A stretch of DNA of 64,000 nt, from the NCBI RefSeq assembly GCF_030816725.1, contig NZ_JAUSYG010000001.1, positions 558,001 through 622,000 on the forward strand, read 5' to 3'. The notes beneath the pieces are model-generated. The model was not told where the DNA came from, did not search any database, and saw only the letters and a program-made list of their open reading frames with translations. A program made the translations under genes and the position numbers. How positions within the stretch are numbered: the stretch's first letter is position 1; the number at the start of each line of letters is the position of its first letter. The DNA is from Pseudarthrobacter defluvii. GTDB lineage: Bacteria > Actinomycetota > Actinomycetes > Actinomycetales > Micrococcaceae. This document shows, in pieces, positions 49,411 through 58,080 of the stretch.

Positions 49411-51167
49411 TGAGCGAGCGTGTGAACGTAAAGAAGAAGCAATCTGCCCCAGTTGCCGAGGCAAAGGCGCAGGCCGCCCTTCCGGCGCTGGGCCCCAGGG
49501 GCATGCTCCGGTGGGCCTGGACCCAGCTGACCAGCATGCGTACCGCCCTGTTCCTGCTGCTGCTCCTCGCCGTCGCCGCCGTCCCCGGGTCGCTCTTCCC
49601 GCAGCGGCCCGCCAACCCGGCCGTGGTGACCCAGTACATCAAGGACCACCCCGACTACGGCAAGCTGCTGGACACCCTCCAGCTCTACGACGTCTATTCC
49701 TCGGTGTGGTTCTCGGCGATCTACCTGCTGCTGTTCATCTCGCTGATCGGCTGCGTGGTGCCCCGCGCCATCGCCCACTACAAAGCGATGCGCTCCCAGC
49801 CGCCGCGTACCCCGCAGCGCCTGTCCCGGCTGCCGGAATACGGCACCCTGGTGATTCCCTCCGGTGCCCGAATCCCGGCGTCGGACGCCATCAACGGTGC
49901 AGCGGGCCTGCTGCGCAAGCGCGGCTACCGGGTGGAGGTCAGGGATGCCGACGGCGCCCTTCCGTCCCTGGGTGCCGAGCGCGGCTTCCTGAAGGAAGTG
50001 GGCAACCTGGTCTTCCACACCTCGCTGATCGGCGTGCTGGTGTCTGTGGCCGCCGGCGGCCTGTTCGGCTACAGCGGCCAGCGCATCCTGGTGGAAGGCG
50101 ACACCTTCGTGAACACCCTGGTGGGCTACGACCAGTTCAACCCGGGCACCAACTTCCAGTCCAGCCAGCTGCAGCCCTACTCCCTCCAGCTGGACAAGTT
50201 CAACATCACCTTTGACCGCGAATCCAAGGGCAAGTTCGGGCAGCCCATCGACTTCGCTGCCACCGTGACCACCAAGGAAAACCCGGAGGCCCCGCCAAAG
50301 CAGGAACTCCTCAAGGTCAACGATCCCGTCAGCCTGGGCGGCACCAGCATCTACCTGACCGGCAACGGCTACGCACCGGTGGTGACCATCCGGGACGGCG
50401 CCGGAAACGTTGCCATGCAGGGCCCGGTGGTGGCCAAGCTGCAGGGCGAGAACTACTACTCCTCCGTGGTGATCAAGGTCCCGGACGCCCAGCCGGACCA
50501 GCTGGGATTTGTGGGCTTCTTCCTCCCCACTGCCTTCGTCACCGACAAGAACGTCTCGTTCAGCGCCGACCCGGAGCTGTTTAACCCGCAGTTGACCCTG
50601 AACTCCTACTATGGCGACCTGGGCCTGAACAAGGGCGCCCCGCAGAACGTCTTCGAGCTGGACGTCAAGAACCTGACCCCGCTCAACGCAAGGAACCTGG
50701 CGGCCGGCGGCATCACGCTGGCACCCGGCTCCACCTACACGCTGCCGGACGGCAAGGGCAGCATCAGCTTTGACGGCGTCAAGCGCTACATCGGGGTGGA
50801 CATCCACCACAACCCCGGACAGGCCTCTGCCCTGGTGTTCGCCCTCCTGGCCGTGGCCGGCCTGATCTTCTCGCTTTACGTCAACCGCCGCCGCGTCTGG
50901 GTGCGCACGGGAACCGCCGATGACGGCCGCACCATGGTGGAGTATGGCCTCCTGGCCCGCGGCGAGGACCACCGCCTGGCCGGCGAGGCAGCGGCTCTCC
51001 GGAAACTGTTCAGCGCGGAGTGGCAGCTGCCCGAAGACGCTGCGCCTGAAGGCACCGCGACTGAACGTCCTGGCCAGTCCCAGCAAACTCCCAGCGGGGC
51101 AAGCGATAATGGCGCAGGCCCCGTCACCACTCCAGCAGGCCCCACCGGGCCCGAAAAGGACCAGTAA
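49410..51167 (+). CDS. resB: Cytochrome c biogenesis protein ResB
   Basis: A 585-residue membrane protein. After a basic start come helices MRTALFLLLLLAVAAVPGSLFPQ and VWFSAIYLLLFISLIGCVVPRA, then a large outer domain from about 190 to 490, and a last helix ALVFALLAVAGLIFSLYVNRRRVWVR. The C-terminal tail is Pro/Thr/Ser-rich. With CcsB it forms the haem delivery and ligation complex of system II. It overlaps ccdA and ccsB by one base each. Confidence 0.93.
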   Translation: MSERVNVKKKQSAPVAEAKAQAALPALGPRGMLRWAWTQLTSMRTALFLLLLLAVAAVPGSLFPQRPANPAVVTQYIKDHPDYGKLLDTLQLYDVYSSVWFSAIYLLLFISLIGCVVPRAIAHYKAMRSQPPRTPQRLSRLPEYGTLVIPSGARIPASDAINGAAGLLRKRGYRVEVRDADGALPSLGAERGFLKEVGNLVFHTSLIGVLVSVAAGGLFGYSGQRILVEGDTFVNTLVGYDQFNPGTNFQSSQLQPYSLQLDKFNITFDRESKGKFGQPIDFAATVTTKENPEAPPKQELLKVNDPVSLGGTSIYLTGNGYAPVVTIRDGAGNVAMQGPVVAKLQGENYYSSVVIKVPDAQPDQLGFVGFFLPTAFVTDKNVSFSADPELFNPQLTLNSYYGDLGLNKGAPQNVFELDVKNLTPLNARNLAAGGITLAPGSTYTLPDGKGSISFDGVKRYIGVDIHHNPGQASALVFALLAVAGLIFSLYVNRRRVWVRTGTADDGRTMVEYGLLARGEDHRLAGEAAALRKLFSAEWQLPEDAAPEGTATERPGQSQQTPSGASDNGAGPVTTPAGPTGPEKDQ

Positions 51168-52255
51168 TGCCATTTGGAATCAACGAAACCATGGGCCAGT
51201 ACAGCGAACTCTTCATGCTGCTGGCGGCGGGTACCTACACGGTGGCCTTCATCGCCTTCGCCTGGGACCTGGCCAAGAGCAGCAAAGCCCTGCGCGCGGT
51301 TGACCTCAAGGCCGCCCAGGCCGGGACTGCCGCCAGGGTTCCGGTGGCCGCAGGGGTGGGCACAGGCTCTGCCGGGACCCGCCTGGACGGGCCCGCGGAC
51401 CGTGCCGAACGCCCGTCGTCGTCCGCCGCCAAGGCCGGCGGGGCAGGAACCGGCGGCGTTGTAACGGCCGACGGCGACATGAAGTACGCCACGGAGCGCC
51501 GGGTTCCGGCGCGGGTCGCCGTAGCCTTGACCATCCTCGGCGCCGTCATCCACGGCGCCGGCGTGGTCACCAGGGCCCTGGGCGCAGGCCGCGTCCCGTG
51601 GGGCAACATGTACGAATTCCTTACCACCGGTGCGTTCCTGGTGGCGGCTGTGTTCCTGCTTTCGCTGATCCGCCGCGACCTTCGCTTCCTGGGGACCTTC
51701 GTGGTGGGCCTGGTGATCATCATGCTGGTGGCGGCATCGGTGGCCTTCTGGACGCCTGTTGGCCACCTGGTTCCGGCCCTGCAGAGCTACTGGCTGGTCA
51801 TCCACGTCTCCATCGCGGTGCTTTCCTCGGCCCTGTTCACCCTCACTTTTGCCATGTCCGCCCTGCAGCTTGTCCAGTCGCACCGGCAGAAAACCGTGGC
51901 CGCGGGCGGTGCGGACAAGCTCGGATTCATGCGCCTGGTGCCCTCCGCGCTGAGCCTGGAAAACCTGTCCTACCGCATCAACGCCATCGCTTTCATCGGC
52001 TGGACCTTCACCCTGATGTTCGGCGCCATCTGGGCCGAGAAAGCCTGGGGCCGCTTCTGGGGCTGGGACACCAAGGAAGTGTGGACGTTCGTTATCTGGG
52101 TTGTCTACGCCGGCTACCTGCACGCACGCGCCACCCGCGGCTGGACCGGAACACGCGCCGCGTGGCTGTCGATCGTGGGCTACCTCTGCGTGATCTTCAA
52201 CTTCACCATCGTGAACACGTTCTTCAACGGGCTCCACTCGTACTCCGGCCTCTAA
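51167..52255 (+). CDS. ccsB: Cytochrome c biogenesis protein CcsB (CcsA family)
   Basis: A 362-residue membrane protein with about eight helices. The haem-handling WWD motif is WGRFWGWDTKEVWTFVIW near residues 291-308, and conserved histidines sit in flanking loops (WLVIHVSIA, ARATRG). A 60-residue polar insertion after the first helix (residues 45-105) is Ala/Gly-rich. It is the last gene of the operon and completes the haem ligase with ResB. Confidence 0.93.
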   Translation: MPFGINETMGQYSELFMLLAAGTYTVAFIAFAWDLAKSSKALRAVDLKAAQAGTAARVPVAAGVGTGSAGTRLDGPADRAERPSSSAAKAGGAGTGGVVTADGDMKYATERRVPARVAVALTILGAVIHGAGVVTRALGAGRVPWGNMYEFLTTGAFLVAAVFLLSLIRRDLRFLGTFVVGLVIIMLVAASVAFWTPVGHLVPALQSYWLVIHVSIAVLSSALFTLTFAMSALQLVQSHRQKTVAAGGADKLGFMRLVPSALSLENLSYRINAIAFIGWTFTLMFGAIWAEKAWGRFWGWDTKEVWTFVIWVVYAGYLHARATRGWTGTRAAWLSIVGYLCVIFNFTIVNTFFNGLHSYSGL

Positions 52256-52261
52256 TCCAGG

Positions 52262-52285
52262 ACAGGCCCGCTGTTTCGGGCCTGT
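52262..52285 (+). terminator. Hairpin after the cytochrome c operon
   Basis: A perfect 9-bp stem ACAGGCCCG/CGGGCCTGT (52262-52270 with 52277-52285), loop CTGTTT. No T-run follows. Confidence 0.55.
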
Positions 52286-52437
52286 ACGCCCCAAATCGAC
52301 TGCTATTGCGGCCCTTGTCCGCCATATAACTATTCGATGTAACAACAGGGGTGTTCGCGGGTCTCCCGGAATGCTAGTTTGGTGAATGTTCACTGTGATG
52401 AAGCTTGCATGTGGACCGCCAGCCTTCCGAGGTAACC

Positions 52438-54612
52438 ATGAGCTACGCACTCGCCGTAGACGTCGGGACAAGCTTCACGGCAGCCGCCGTGGTTCGCTTT
52501 CACCAGGGTGCTTCCCCTGTGCCCGAATGCTTGCCGCTGGGCGCCCGTGGAGCGTCTGTGCCGTCCGTGGTGTACTACCCGGAGGAAGGCACCGTCCTAG
52601 TGGGCGAGGCCGCCGAACGCCGCGGGCTGGACACGCCTGAGCGCGTAGTTCGGGAATTCAAGCGCCGGATTGGCGACGACGTACCCATCGTCCTGGGCAC
52701 CTTGGCCCTGCAGCCCGAGGATGTCTTTGCCACCGTTGCCCGGTGGGTGGCCGACCGCGCTGCCGAACGTGAGGGGGGCCCGGCGTCGGCCTTCTTCCTG
52801 ACCCACCCCGCGGCCTGGGGAAACCACCGCCTGTCCGGGGTCCGGGACGCCCTTGCTGCCCACGGCCTGGAAAACGTCACGCTCCTTCCCGAACCGGAGG
52901 CCGCCGCATTGCACTATGCCTGGCAGGTGCGGGTGGAGGAAGGCAGCACCATCGCCGTCTACGACCTCGGTGGCGGCACATTCGATACCGCGGTCCTGCG
53001 GAAGTCCGGCAACAGCCGCTTCGAGCTTTTGGGGCGCCCCGAGGGAATTGAAGACCTGGGCGGGGCCGACTTTGACGCCGCAGTCTTCCGCTACGTGGCC
53101 GGCCACAGCGGGACGGCCCTGGACCACCTCGATCCCACCGATCCCGCAGTGCTGGGGGCACTCACCCGGCTCCGCCGCGAATGCGTGGAGGCCAAGGAAG
53201 CCCTCTCCGCGGACAGCGAGGCAAGCATTCCCGTGCTCCTGCCCGGCGTCCAGCAGCAGATCCGCCTAGTCCGCTCCGAGTTCGAAGCGCTGATCGAGGA
53301 GCCCGTCCGGGAAACCGTGGAGGCGCTGGAACACTCCCTGGCCCAGCTCCAGCTTGAGCCGGAGGACCTTTCCACGGTGCTGCTGATTGGCGGGTCGTCC
53401 CGGATCCCCCTGGTGGCACAGCTGGTATCCGAGCAGCTGGGCCGGCCCATCGCGGTGGACGCGGACCCCAAGTCCTCCATCTGCCTGGGCGCGGCAGTGG
53501 CCGCGCTCCTTGCCCACAGGGCAGAGGCCCTTGCGGAAACCCCGGCTGCCGAACCTGAGGCAGCGGAAACGGGACCGGCACGAACCGAAGCCGGGGACGA
53601 CGACGCGCGTGCCGCCGTCGTGCCCTCCGCAGTGCCGCCTGCGCCAGGCATGCCGGGGCGGCCGAGCTGGTCACGGAAATATGCGACGGCGGAGGGCGCC
53701 CCGGTGCGGGCCGCCGCCACCCGCAGTGCGCTGCACGGGAAGGGGGGCGCGCACGCCCCGAAACCGACCATGCGGGTTACGGCTGTGGCCGCCGCCGCTG
53801 CTGTCCTCACGGTCCTGACCGCTACTGCCGCGCAGAGTCCGGACGGCTTCGGGAGCCTGACCGCGATTTTCGTACCGCAGGCCGGCGCCACCACGGGCGA
53901 GTCCCCGGGGGCCGGTGCCGCCCCGGCGCCTGGAGGAGGGGCAGCAGCTGCTGCCGCTCCACAGCCGCTTGCCGGCGTTGAGGCCAGTGCCAGGAAGCCG
54001 CTCACGCAGGAGCCTGGAGCCGCCGCATCCGCACCGTCCACCCCGTCCGCCTCGTCCACCGGCAAGCCGGCGGCAGGCAGCGAAGGGACGGCGCCAGCGG
54101 GCAGCGCAAACGGGGACGGCCCTGCCGCGGGGGCTGCAGCGAATCCGCCTCCTGGTTCCGCCGGGGGAACGACCGGCACAGGTATCGTGCCGGATTCCAT
54201 TGCCGGGGGTACCGGAGGCTCCACGACCGCTCCTGTTGCGACGAGCCCCACTGGCCCCACCTCGCCTGCGACTACCATTCCCGGCACCACCCTGCCGGGA
54301 ACTTCACCGCCCGGAACCACGTCGCCTGCCACTACACCGCCCGTCACCTCCCCGGCGGTGACGGATACCCCCACGCTCGGCTCCGGCCCGGCTCCTACGG
54401 ATTCGGGCACGGCTACACCCAGCAGCGGGAGCGCGTCTCCGACCATCACCCCGACAACAATGACCGCAACCGGTGATCCAGTCGTCACTTCAGACCCCAC
54501 TGAGGTGACGCCCACCCCCACCGTGGCGCCGCAACCCACACCGGAGGAGCCCACTGTCACCACTCCTGCCACAGCCGTCGCCACGGCCCCGACCACAGCT
54601 CCGGCGGCCTGA
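52438..54612 (+). CDS. Membrane-anchored Hsp70-like ATPase without a substrate-binding domain
   Basis: A 724-residue protein. Residues 1-360 form a complete Hsp70/actin ATPase: phosphate-1 LAVDVGTSFTAA, phosphate-2 VYDLGGGTFDTAV (174-186), adenosine motif LLIGGSSRIPLVAQLV (316-330). The peptide-binding domain of DnaK is missing. Instead a charged linker leads to one transmembrane helix (VTAVAAAAAVLTVLTATAA, about 447-465) and about 260 residues rich in Pro, Thr, Ala and Gly that would lie outside the membrane, probably in the wall. ATG 52438 follows GAGG. It is one base upstream of the LuxR-type gene and starts the block with the dynamin-like proteins. Role unknown; a sensor or assembly ATPase is possible. 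Confidence 0.8.
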   Translation: MSYALAVDVGTSFTAAAVVRFHQGASPVPECLPLGARGASVPSVVYYPEEGTVLVGEAAERRGLDTPERVVREFKRRIGDDVPIVLGTLALQPEDVFATVARWVADRAAEREGGPASAFFLTHPAAWGNHRLSGVRDALAAHGLENVTLLPEPEAAALHYAWQVRVEEGSTIAVYDLGGGTFDTAVLRKSGNSRFELLGRPEGIEDLGGADFDAAVFRYVAGHSGTALDHLDPTDPAVLGALTRLRRECVEAKEALSADSEASIPVLLPGVQQQIRLVRSEFEALIEEPVRETVEALEHSLAQLQLEPEDLSTVLLIGGSSRIPLVAQLVSEQLGRPIAVDADPKSSICLGAAVAALLAHRAEALAETPAAEPEAAETGPARTEAGDDDARAAVVPSAVPPAPGMPGRPSWSRKYATAEGAPVRAAATRSALHGKGGAHAPKPTMRVTAVAAAAAVLTVLTATAAQSPDGFGSLTAIFVPQAGATTGESPGAGAAPAPGGGAAAAAAPQPLAGVEASARKPLTQEPGAAASAPSTPSASSTGKPAAGSEGTAPAGSANGDGPAAGAAANPPPGSAGGTTGTGIVPDSIAGGTGGSTTAPVATSPTGPTSPATTIPGTTLPGTSPPGTTSPATTPPVTSPAVTDTPTLGSGPAPTDSGTATPSSGSASPTITPTTMTATGDPVVTSDPTEVTPTPTVAPQPTPEEPTVTTPATAVATAPTTAPAA

Positions 54613-54613
54613 G

Positions 54614-56695
54614 ATGGACGGGCACCTTCAGCGGGCGGAGCGCCCCGTACCCCTGCACATGACGCCGGACCACCAGGGACACCCGCCGCATGCGTCCGAG
54701 CTGATGGCCAAGCAGTTGAAGGGTGCCAATGCGGCCGTACGTGAGCTGCTGCTGGCACTCTCGGTAGGCTTCGCCCTGCCCGGACCGCTCCCGGCCGACC
54801 TCCAGCAGAAATTCACCAGCGGGACCCTGGAGGACCTGGACTCCCTGGTGGACCGGGCAGAGGCCGCAGGACTGCTCAGGCCGGACGGCACCGTGGTGGG
54901 AACCGCCCAGCATGCCCTGCTGACCGCCACACCAACCGCCAAGGTGCACGCCCTCCAGCGTGAGCTCGTGACGGTCTTCGCATCAGCGGGACAGCCGCTC
55001 GGCACCCTGGCACGCGAGCTGGCCCGGGGCGGCCTGGCCGATCCCAGGGTCGCCACCGAACTGGAACAAGCAGCCAACGCTGCACTGGAAAGCGATCCCA
55101 GGCTTGCCTCCCAGCTCTACGAGGAAGCGCTGCTGGCCGGTGCCGACCCGCTGGCGACCGCGGCCCGCCGCGCCCAGGCCGCGGCCGGTGACGGGGAACT
55201 GGACGCCGCCGCCCGCATCATCGACGCCCTTCTGGTCAGCGCTGACCCGCCGGACGTGCGGCGCGGTGCGGATGTGGCCGCCTCTGTTTGGGCGCAGCGG
55301 GGAATGCTGGCACGCGCCGCAGACGTCTACAGCTGGCTGGGACCGGGGCGCGTGGGAGCCTCCGCGCCCCTTGCCGCCGTCGCCATGATCGGCGCGGGCG
55401 ACCGTTCGGGTGCGGAAGCCTTCTTCCAGCCCGATGCGCCGGCGTCGTCCCCAACGCTGCTTGCAGCTGCCCTGGTCCAGACCGGCCAGGGAGTCCTTGC
55501 CTCACTTGGCGAAAAGCCGCAACAGGGAATCTCCATCCTGATCCATGCATCAGACATGCTGAACTCGGCGGGCATGGCACTTCCGCTGCCGGAAACACCT
55601 GCCGCGCTGGCAGCGCTCCTGGCCCTGCACAGCGGTGAACCGCATCTGGCGGAAACAGTCTGCCGGGCCGCGGTGGTGGCCGGGCAGGGCGGCAACGCCG
55701 CGCAACCCAGGCTCCTGCTGCTCCAGGCCTGGGCAGCCATGATGCAGGACAAACTCGACGACGCCCGCCTCGCCGCCACCGAAGCCGCCAAGGCGAACCA
55801 CTGGCCGCTTGTCCCGCGTGACGAGTTCATGTCCGCAGCGCTGGAGGTGGGACTGGCCCGCCGCAACGGTGACGTGCCGGAGCTGCTCAGGGCGTGGGAG
55901 CGGGCACGGGAGGCAATGCTGCACACGTCGGTGGACCTCTACAACCTCCTGCCGTGGGGGGAACTGCTGATTGCCGCTGCCCGCCTGCGGGAGACGCGCC
56001 GCGTGGCCCAGTACCTGGAAGACGCATGGAAGCTGCTGGGGCGCCTGGGCGGACCTGCGCTGTGGGCCGTCCCCCTGCACTGGGCCGCTGTCCAGGCTGC
56101 GCTGCTGAATGAGAGCCCAGCCGACCTTGCCCCCCATGCGACGGCACTGGCACGCGCCTCTGCGCATAGCCAGCTGGCCGCGGTCCTGGCGACGGCGGGC
56201 AAAGCCTGGGTGTCGGTGCTCGCCGGCCGGTTCCGTACCGCCGAGGTCGAGGGCGCGGCCCGGCTGCTGGGGGCGGTGGGAATGCCTTGGGAAGGTGCCA
56301 GGCTGGCCGGGCATGCTGCCGCGCGCGCCGAGGAACGCCGGGACATGATGCGCCTGCTGTCCTGCGCCAGGGACCTGCACCCGCAAGGCAGCCCCGGAGG
56401 ATCCGGAACCGCCGAAGTGCAGGCGGGTGGCGGTGCCGACAGCGGAGGAAAGGGGACCCAGCCGGACGCATCGGGGTTGAGCGAGCGCGAAAAGGAAGTG
56501 GCCAGGCTGGTGCTTGAGGGCAAAACCTACCGGGAAATCGGCGAGGCCATCTACATCTCGCCCCGAACTGCCGAGCACCACATTGCCAGGATCCGGCGCC
56601 GGCTGGGTGCGGAAAATCGTTCGGACCTGTTGGCCCGCCTGCGCCTGGCGCTGGGTGTGGAGGGTTCCCAGCAGCTGAGTCCGCAGCAGGAATGA
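54614..56695 (+). CDS. LuxR-type transcriptional regulator with a long helical N-terminus
   Basis: A 693-residue protein. The C-terminal LuxR helix-turn-helix is clear at 621-680: GLSEREKEVARLVLEGKTYREIGEAIYISPRTAEHH. Residues 1-600 are alpha-helical and Ala/Leu-rich, looking like TPR or LAL-type repeats (LASQLYEEALLAGADPLATAARRAQAAAGDGELDAAARI). No Walker A motif is visible, unlike typical large ATP-binding LuxR (LAL) proteins and as far as I recall unlike mycobacterial IniR. It is coupled to the Hsp70-like gene upstream and probably controls the iniB-like gene that follows. Starts at 54659 or 54704 are also possible. Confidence 0.82.
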   Translation: MDGHLQRAERPVPLHMTPDHQGHPPHASELMAKQLKGANAAVRELLLALSVGFALPGPLPADLQQKFTSGTLEDLDSLVDRAEAAGLLRPDGTVVGTAQHALLTATPTAKVHALQRELVTVFASAGQPLGTLARELARGGLADPRVATELEQAANAALESDPRLASQLYEEALLAGADPLATAARRAQAAAGDGELDAAARIIDALLVSADPPDVRRGADVAASVWAQRGMLARAADVYSWLGPGRVGASAPLAAVAMIGAGDRSGAEAFFQPDAPASSPTLLAAALVQTGQGVLASLGEKPQQGISILIHASDMLNSAGMALPLPETPAALAALLALHSGEPHLAETVCRAAVVAGQGGNAAQPRLLLLQAWAAMMQDKLDDARLAATEAAKANHWPLVPRDEFMSAALEVGLARRNGDVPELLRAWERAREAMLHTSVDLYNLLPWGELLIAAARLRETRRVAQYLEDAWKLLGRLGGPALWAVPLHWAAVQAALLNESPADLAPHATALARASAHSQLAAVLATAGKAWVSVLAGRFRTAEVEGAARLLGAVGMPWEGARLAGHAAARAEERRDMMRLLSCARDLHPQGSPGGSGTAEVQAGGGADSGGKGTQPDASGLSEREKEVARLVLEGKTYREIGEAIYISPRTAEHHIARIRRRLGAENRSDLLARLRLALGVEGSQQLSPQQE

Positions 56696-56787
56696 TCCCC
56701 TAATGCCCCTAGGCGTGCCAGGTCCGTTGCCCCGGAAGGGCACCGTTGGGTAGGGGGAAACCGCCCGATGCCCTGCCCCCGGCAGCG

Positions 56788-56797
56788 AACCTAGGTT
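56788..56797. promoter_or_regulatory. AACCTAGGTT palindrome upstream of the IniB-like gene
   Basis: A perfect 10-bp palindrome 64 bases before ATG 56861. A related CCCCTAGG is at 56706-56713 and a GTAGGGGG at 56752-56759. They are candidate sites for the adjacent LuxR-type regulator; this is inference only. Confidence 0.35.
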
Positions 56798-56860
56798 TGA
56801 GGCAACCGGAGATGTTCGCCGGATGATCCGCGACACAACGAAGATGTGAGGACCACGCAT

Positions 56861-57958
56861 ATGCCAACACTCGCAAACGACCTTGTTCAGTTCCTGATGC
56901 AGCTCTTCGGCAACCGGGAGGCGGTCCAGGCGTTCCTGGACGACCCCGAAAGGGCATTGGCCGAACACGGCCTGGGCAACGTGTGCTCGGCAGACGTGGA
57001 CGCGGCGATGCCTGTTGTCCTGGATTACGCTCCCATCACCGTCAATGCCATGTCCTTCGAGCGGGAGCACAACACCGGCGGAAGCAGTGCCTGGTCCGGG
57101 CAGGTGACCACGACGGCGGCGCACGCCGGGAGTGCCGCAACAATCCATGCCGGGATGCAGAGTCCAGGCCAGGGCGGAACGGACTACGACCATGACGACC
57201 ACGCCCACGCGGTCCAGCAGCTGCACCACGTGGTGAACCACTTCTCCTATACCAGCAACAGCACCCTGCTCGACGACCGGGACACCATCACGGACCAGTC
57301 CGTCAACCAAAACATCTGGGCGCACGGGGACGTGGAGCAGTGGTTCGACCACGATGCGGTGGTGGCCGCCGGGGACCGTGCGGTGGCCGGCGGAGACGAT
57401 GCCAGTGTCCGGGACTCCAACAACATCACGGATTCCTACAACTCCGACCATTCCACCGATTACTCCACGGACAATTCCCTTCACGCCGGCGGCGACGTCA
57501 GCATTGGTAATGAGGAGACGGCCATCTCCGACTCCTTCAATACCGACGTCGGCCTCGATGTGGACGACTCCTTCAACGACAACTCGGACCACTCGGACTA
57601 CTCCGACAATTCGGTCTACTCCGACCATTCGGACCACTCTGTCAGCACAGACACGGAGCTGGAGGTCCGCGACTCGTTCAACGACAACTCCGACAACTCC
57701 ACCCACGACTCGGTGGAGGTGGAGGATTCCTTCAACCCGGACAACTCCACCACTACGGCAGTGGAGGTCCACGTGGACGACTCCTTCCAGGACAATTCGG
57801 CCACCAACATCGTGGAGGATAACGTGGTGGTGGCAGAGAACCAGCTCGAGTTCACCGAGGACAATTCACTTCAGGACAACTCCAGCCATGCGGATGAGGA
57901 CCTGGACAGCCACACCAGCATTGACCATCCGGTGGTTGACGACTCCACCGTGTTGTAA
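56861..57958 (+). CDS. IniB-like protein with an acidic Asp/Ser/Asn repeat tail
   Basis: A 365-residue protein. Residues 1-55 (NDLVQFLMQLFGNREAVQAFLDDPERALAEHGL) match the N-terminal domain of IniB-type proteins. A His/Asp patch follows (DYDHDDHAHAVQQLHH), then VNQNIWAHGDVEQWFDHDAVVAAGDRAVAGGDD and a long acidic region with recurrent DSFNDNS, DSFNTD, DSFNPDNS and DHSDYSDNS units, likely a beta-solenoid or a metal-binding disordered tail. No signal peptide. ATG 56861 follows GAGGA. A terminator-like hairpin separates it from the dynamin genes, so it can be made in excess over them. Exact role unknown. Confidence 0.8.
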   Translation: MPTLANDLVQFLMQLFGNREAVQAFLDDPERALAEHGLGNVCSADVDAAMPVVLDYAPITVNAMSFEREHNTGGSSAWSGQVTTTAAHAGSAATIHAGMQSPGQGGTDYDHDDHAHAVQQLHHVVNHFSYTSNSTLLDDRDTITDQSVNQNIWAHGDVEQWFDHDAVVAAGDRAVAGGDDASVRDSNNITDSYNSDHSTDYSTDNSLHAGGDVSIGNEETAISDSFNTDVGLDVDDSFNDNSDHSDYSDNSVYSDHSDHSVSTDTELEVRDSFNDNSDNSTHDSVEVEDSFNPDNSTTTAVEVHVDDSFQDNSATNIVEDNVVVAENQLEFTEDNSLQDNSSHADEDLDSHTSIDHPVVDDSTVL

Positions 57959-57995
57959 CACGCTGGTCGGACACGCGATTCGCGGGAGGCAAACC

Positions 57996-58028
57996 GCCCG
58001 GCAGGAGGGAAATTACCTCCTGCCGGGC
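57996..58028 (+). terminator. Hairpin between the IniB-like and dynamin-like genes
   Basis: A perfect 13-bp stem GCCCGGCAGGAGG/CCTCCTGCCGGGC (57996-58008 with 58016-58028), loop GAAATTA, followed by TCTTCCGG. It may act as a partial terminator within the operon. Confidence 0.7.
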
Positions 58029-58080
58029 TCTTCCGGTATTACCGACGACAGGATTTTTGGCACCGACAGGGGGACACTTC

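Noticed and set aside
57520..57800. Recurrent GACTCCTTCAA segments as a possible DNA repeat array
   Set aside because: They encode DSFN units in one open frame with varying spacing and codons.
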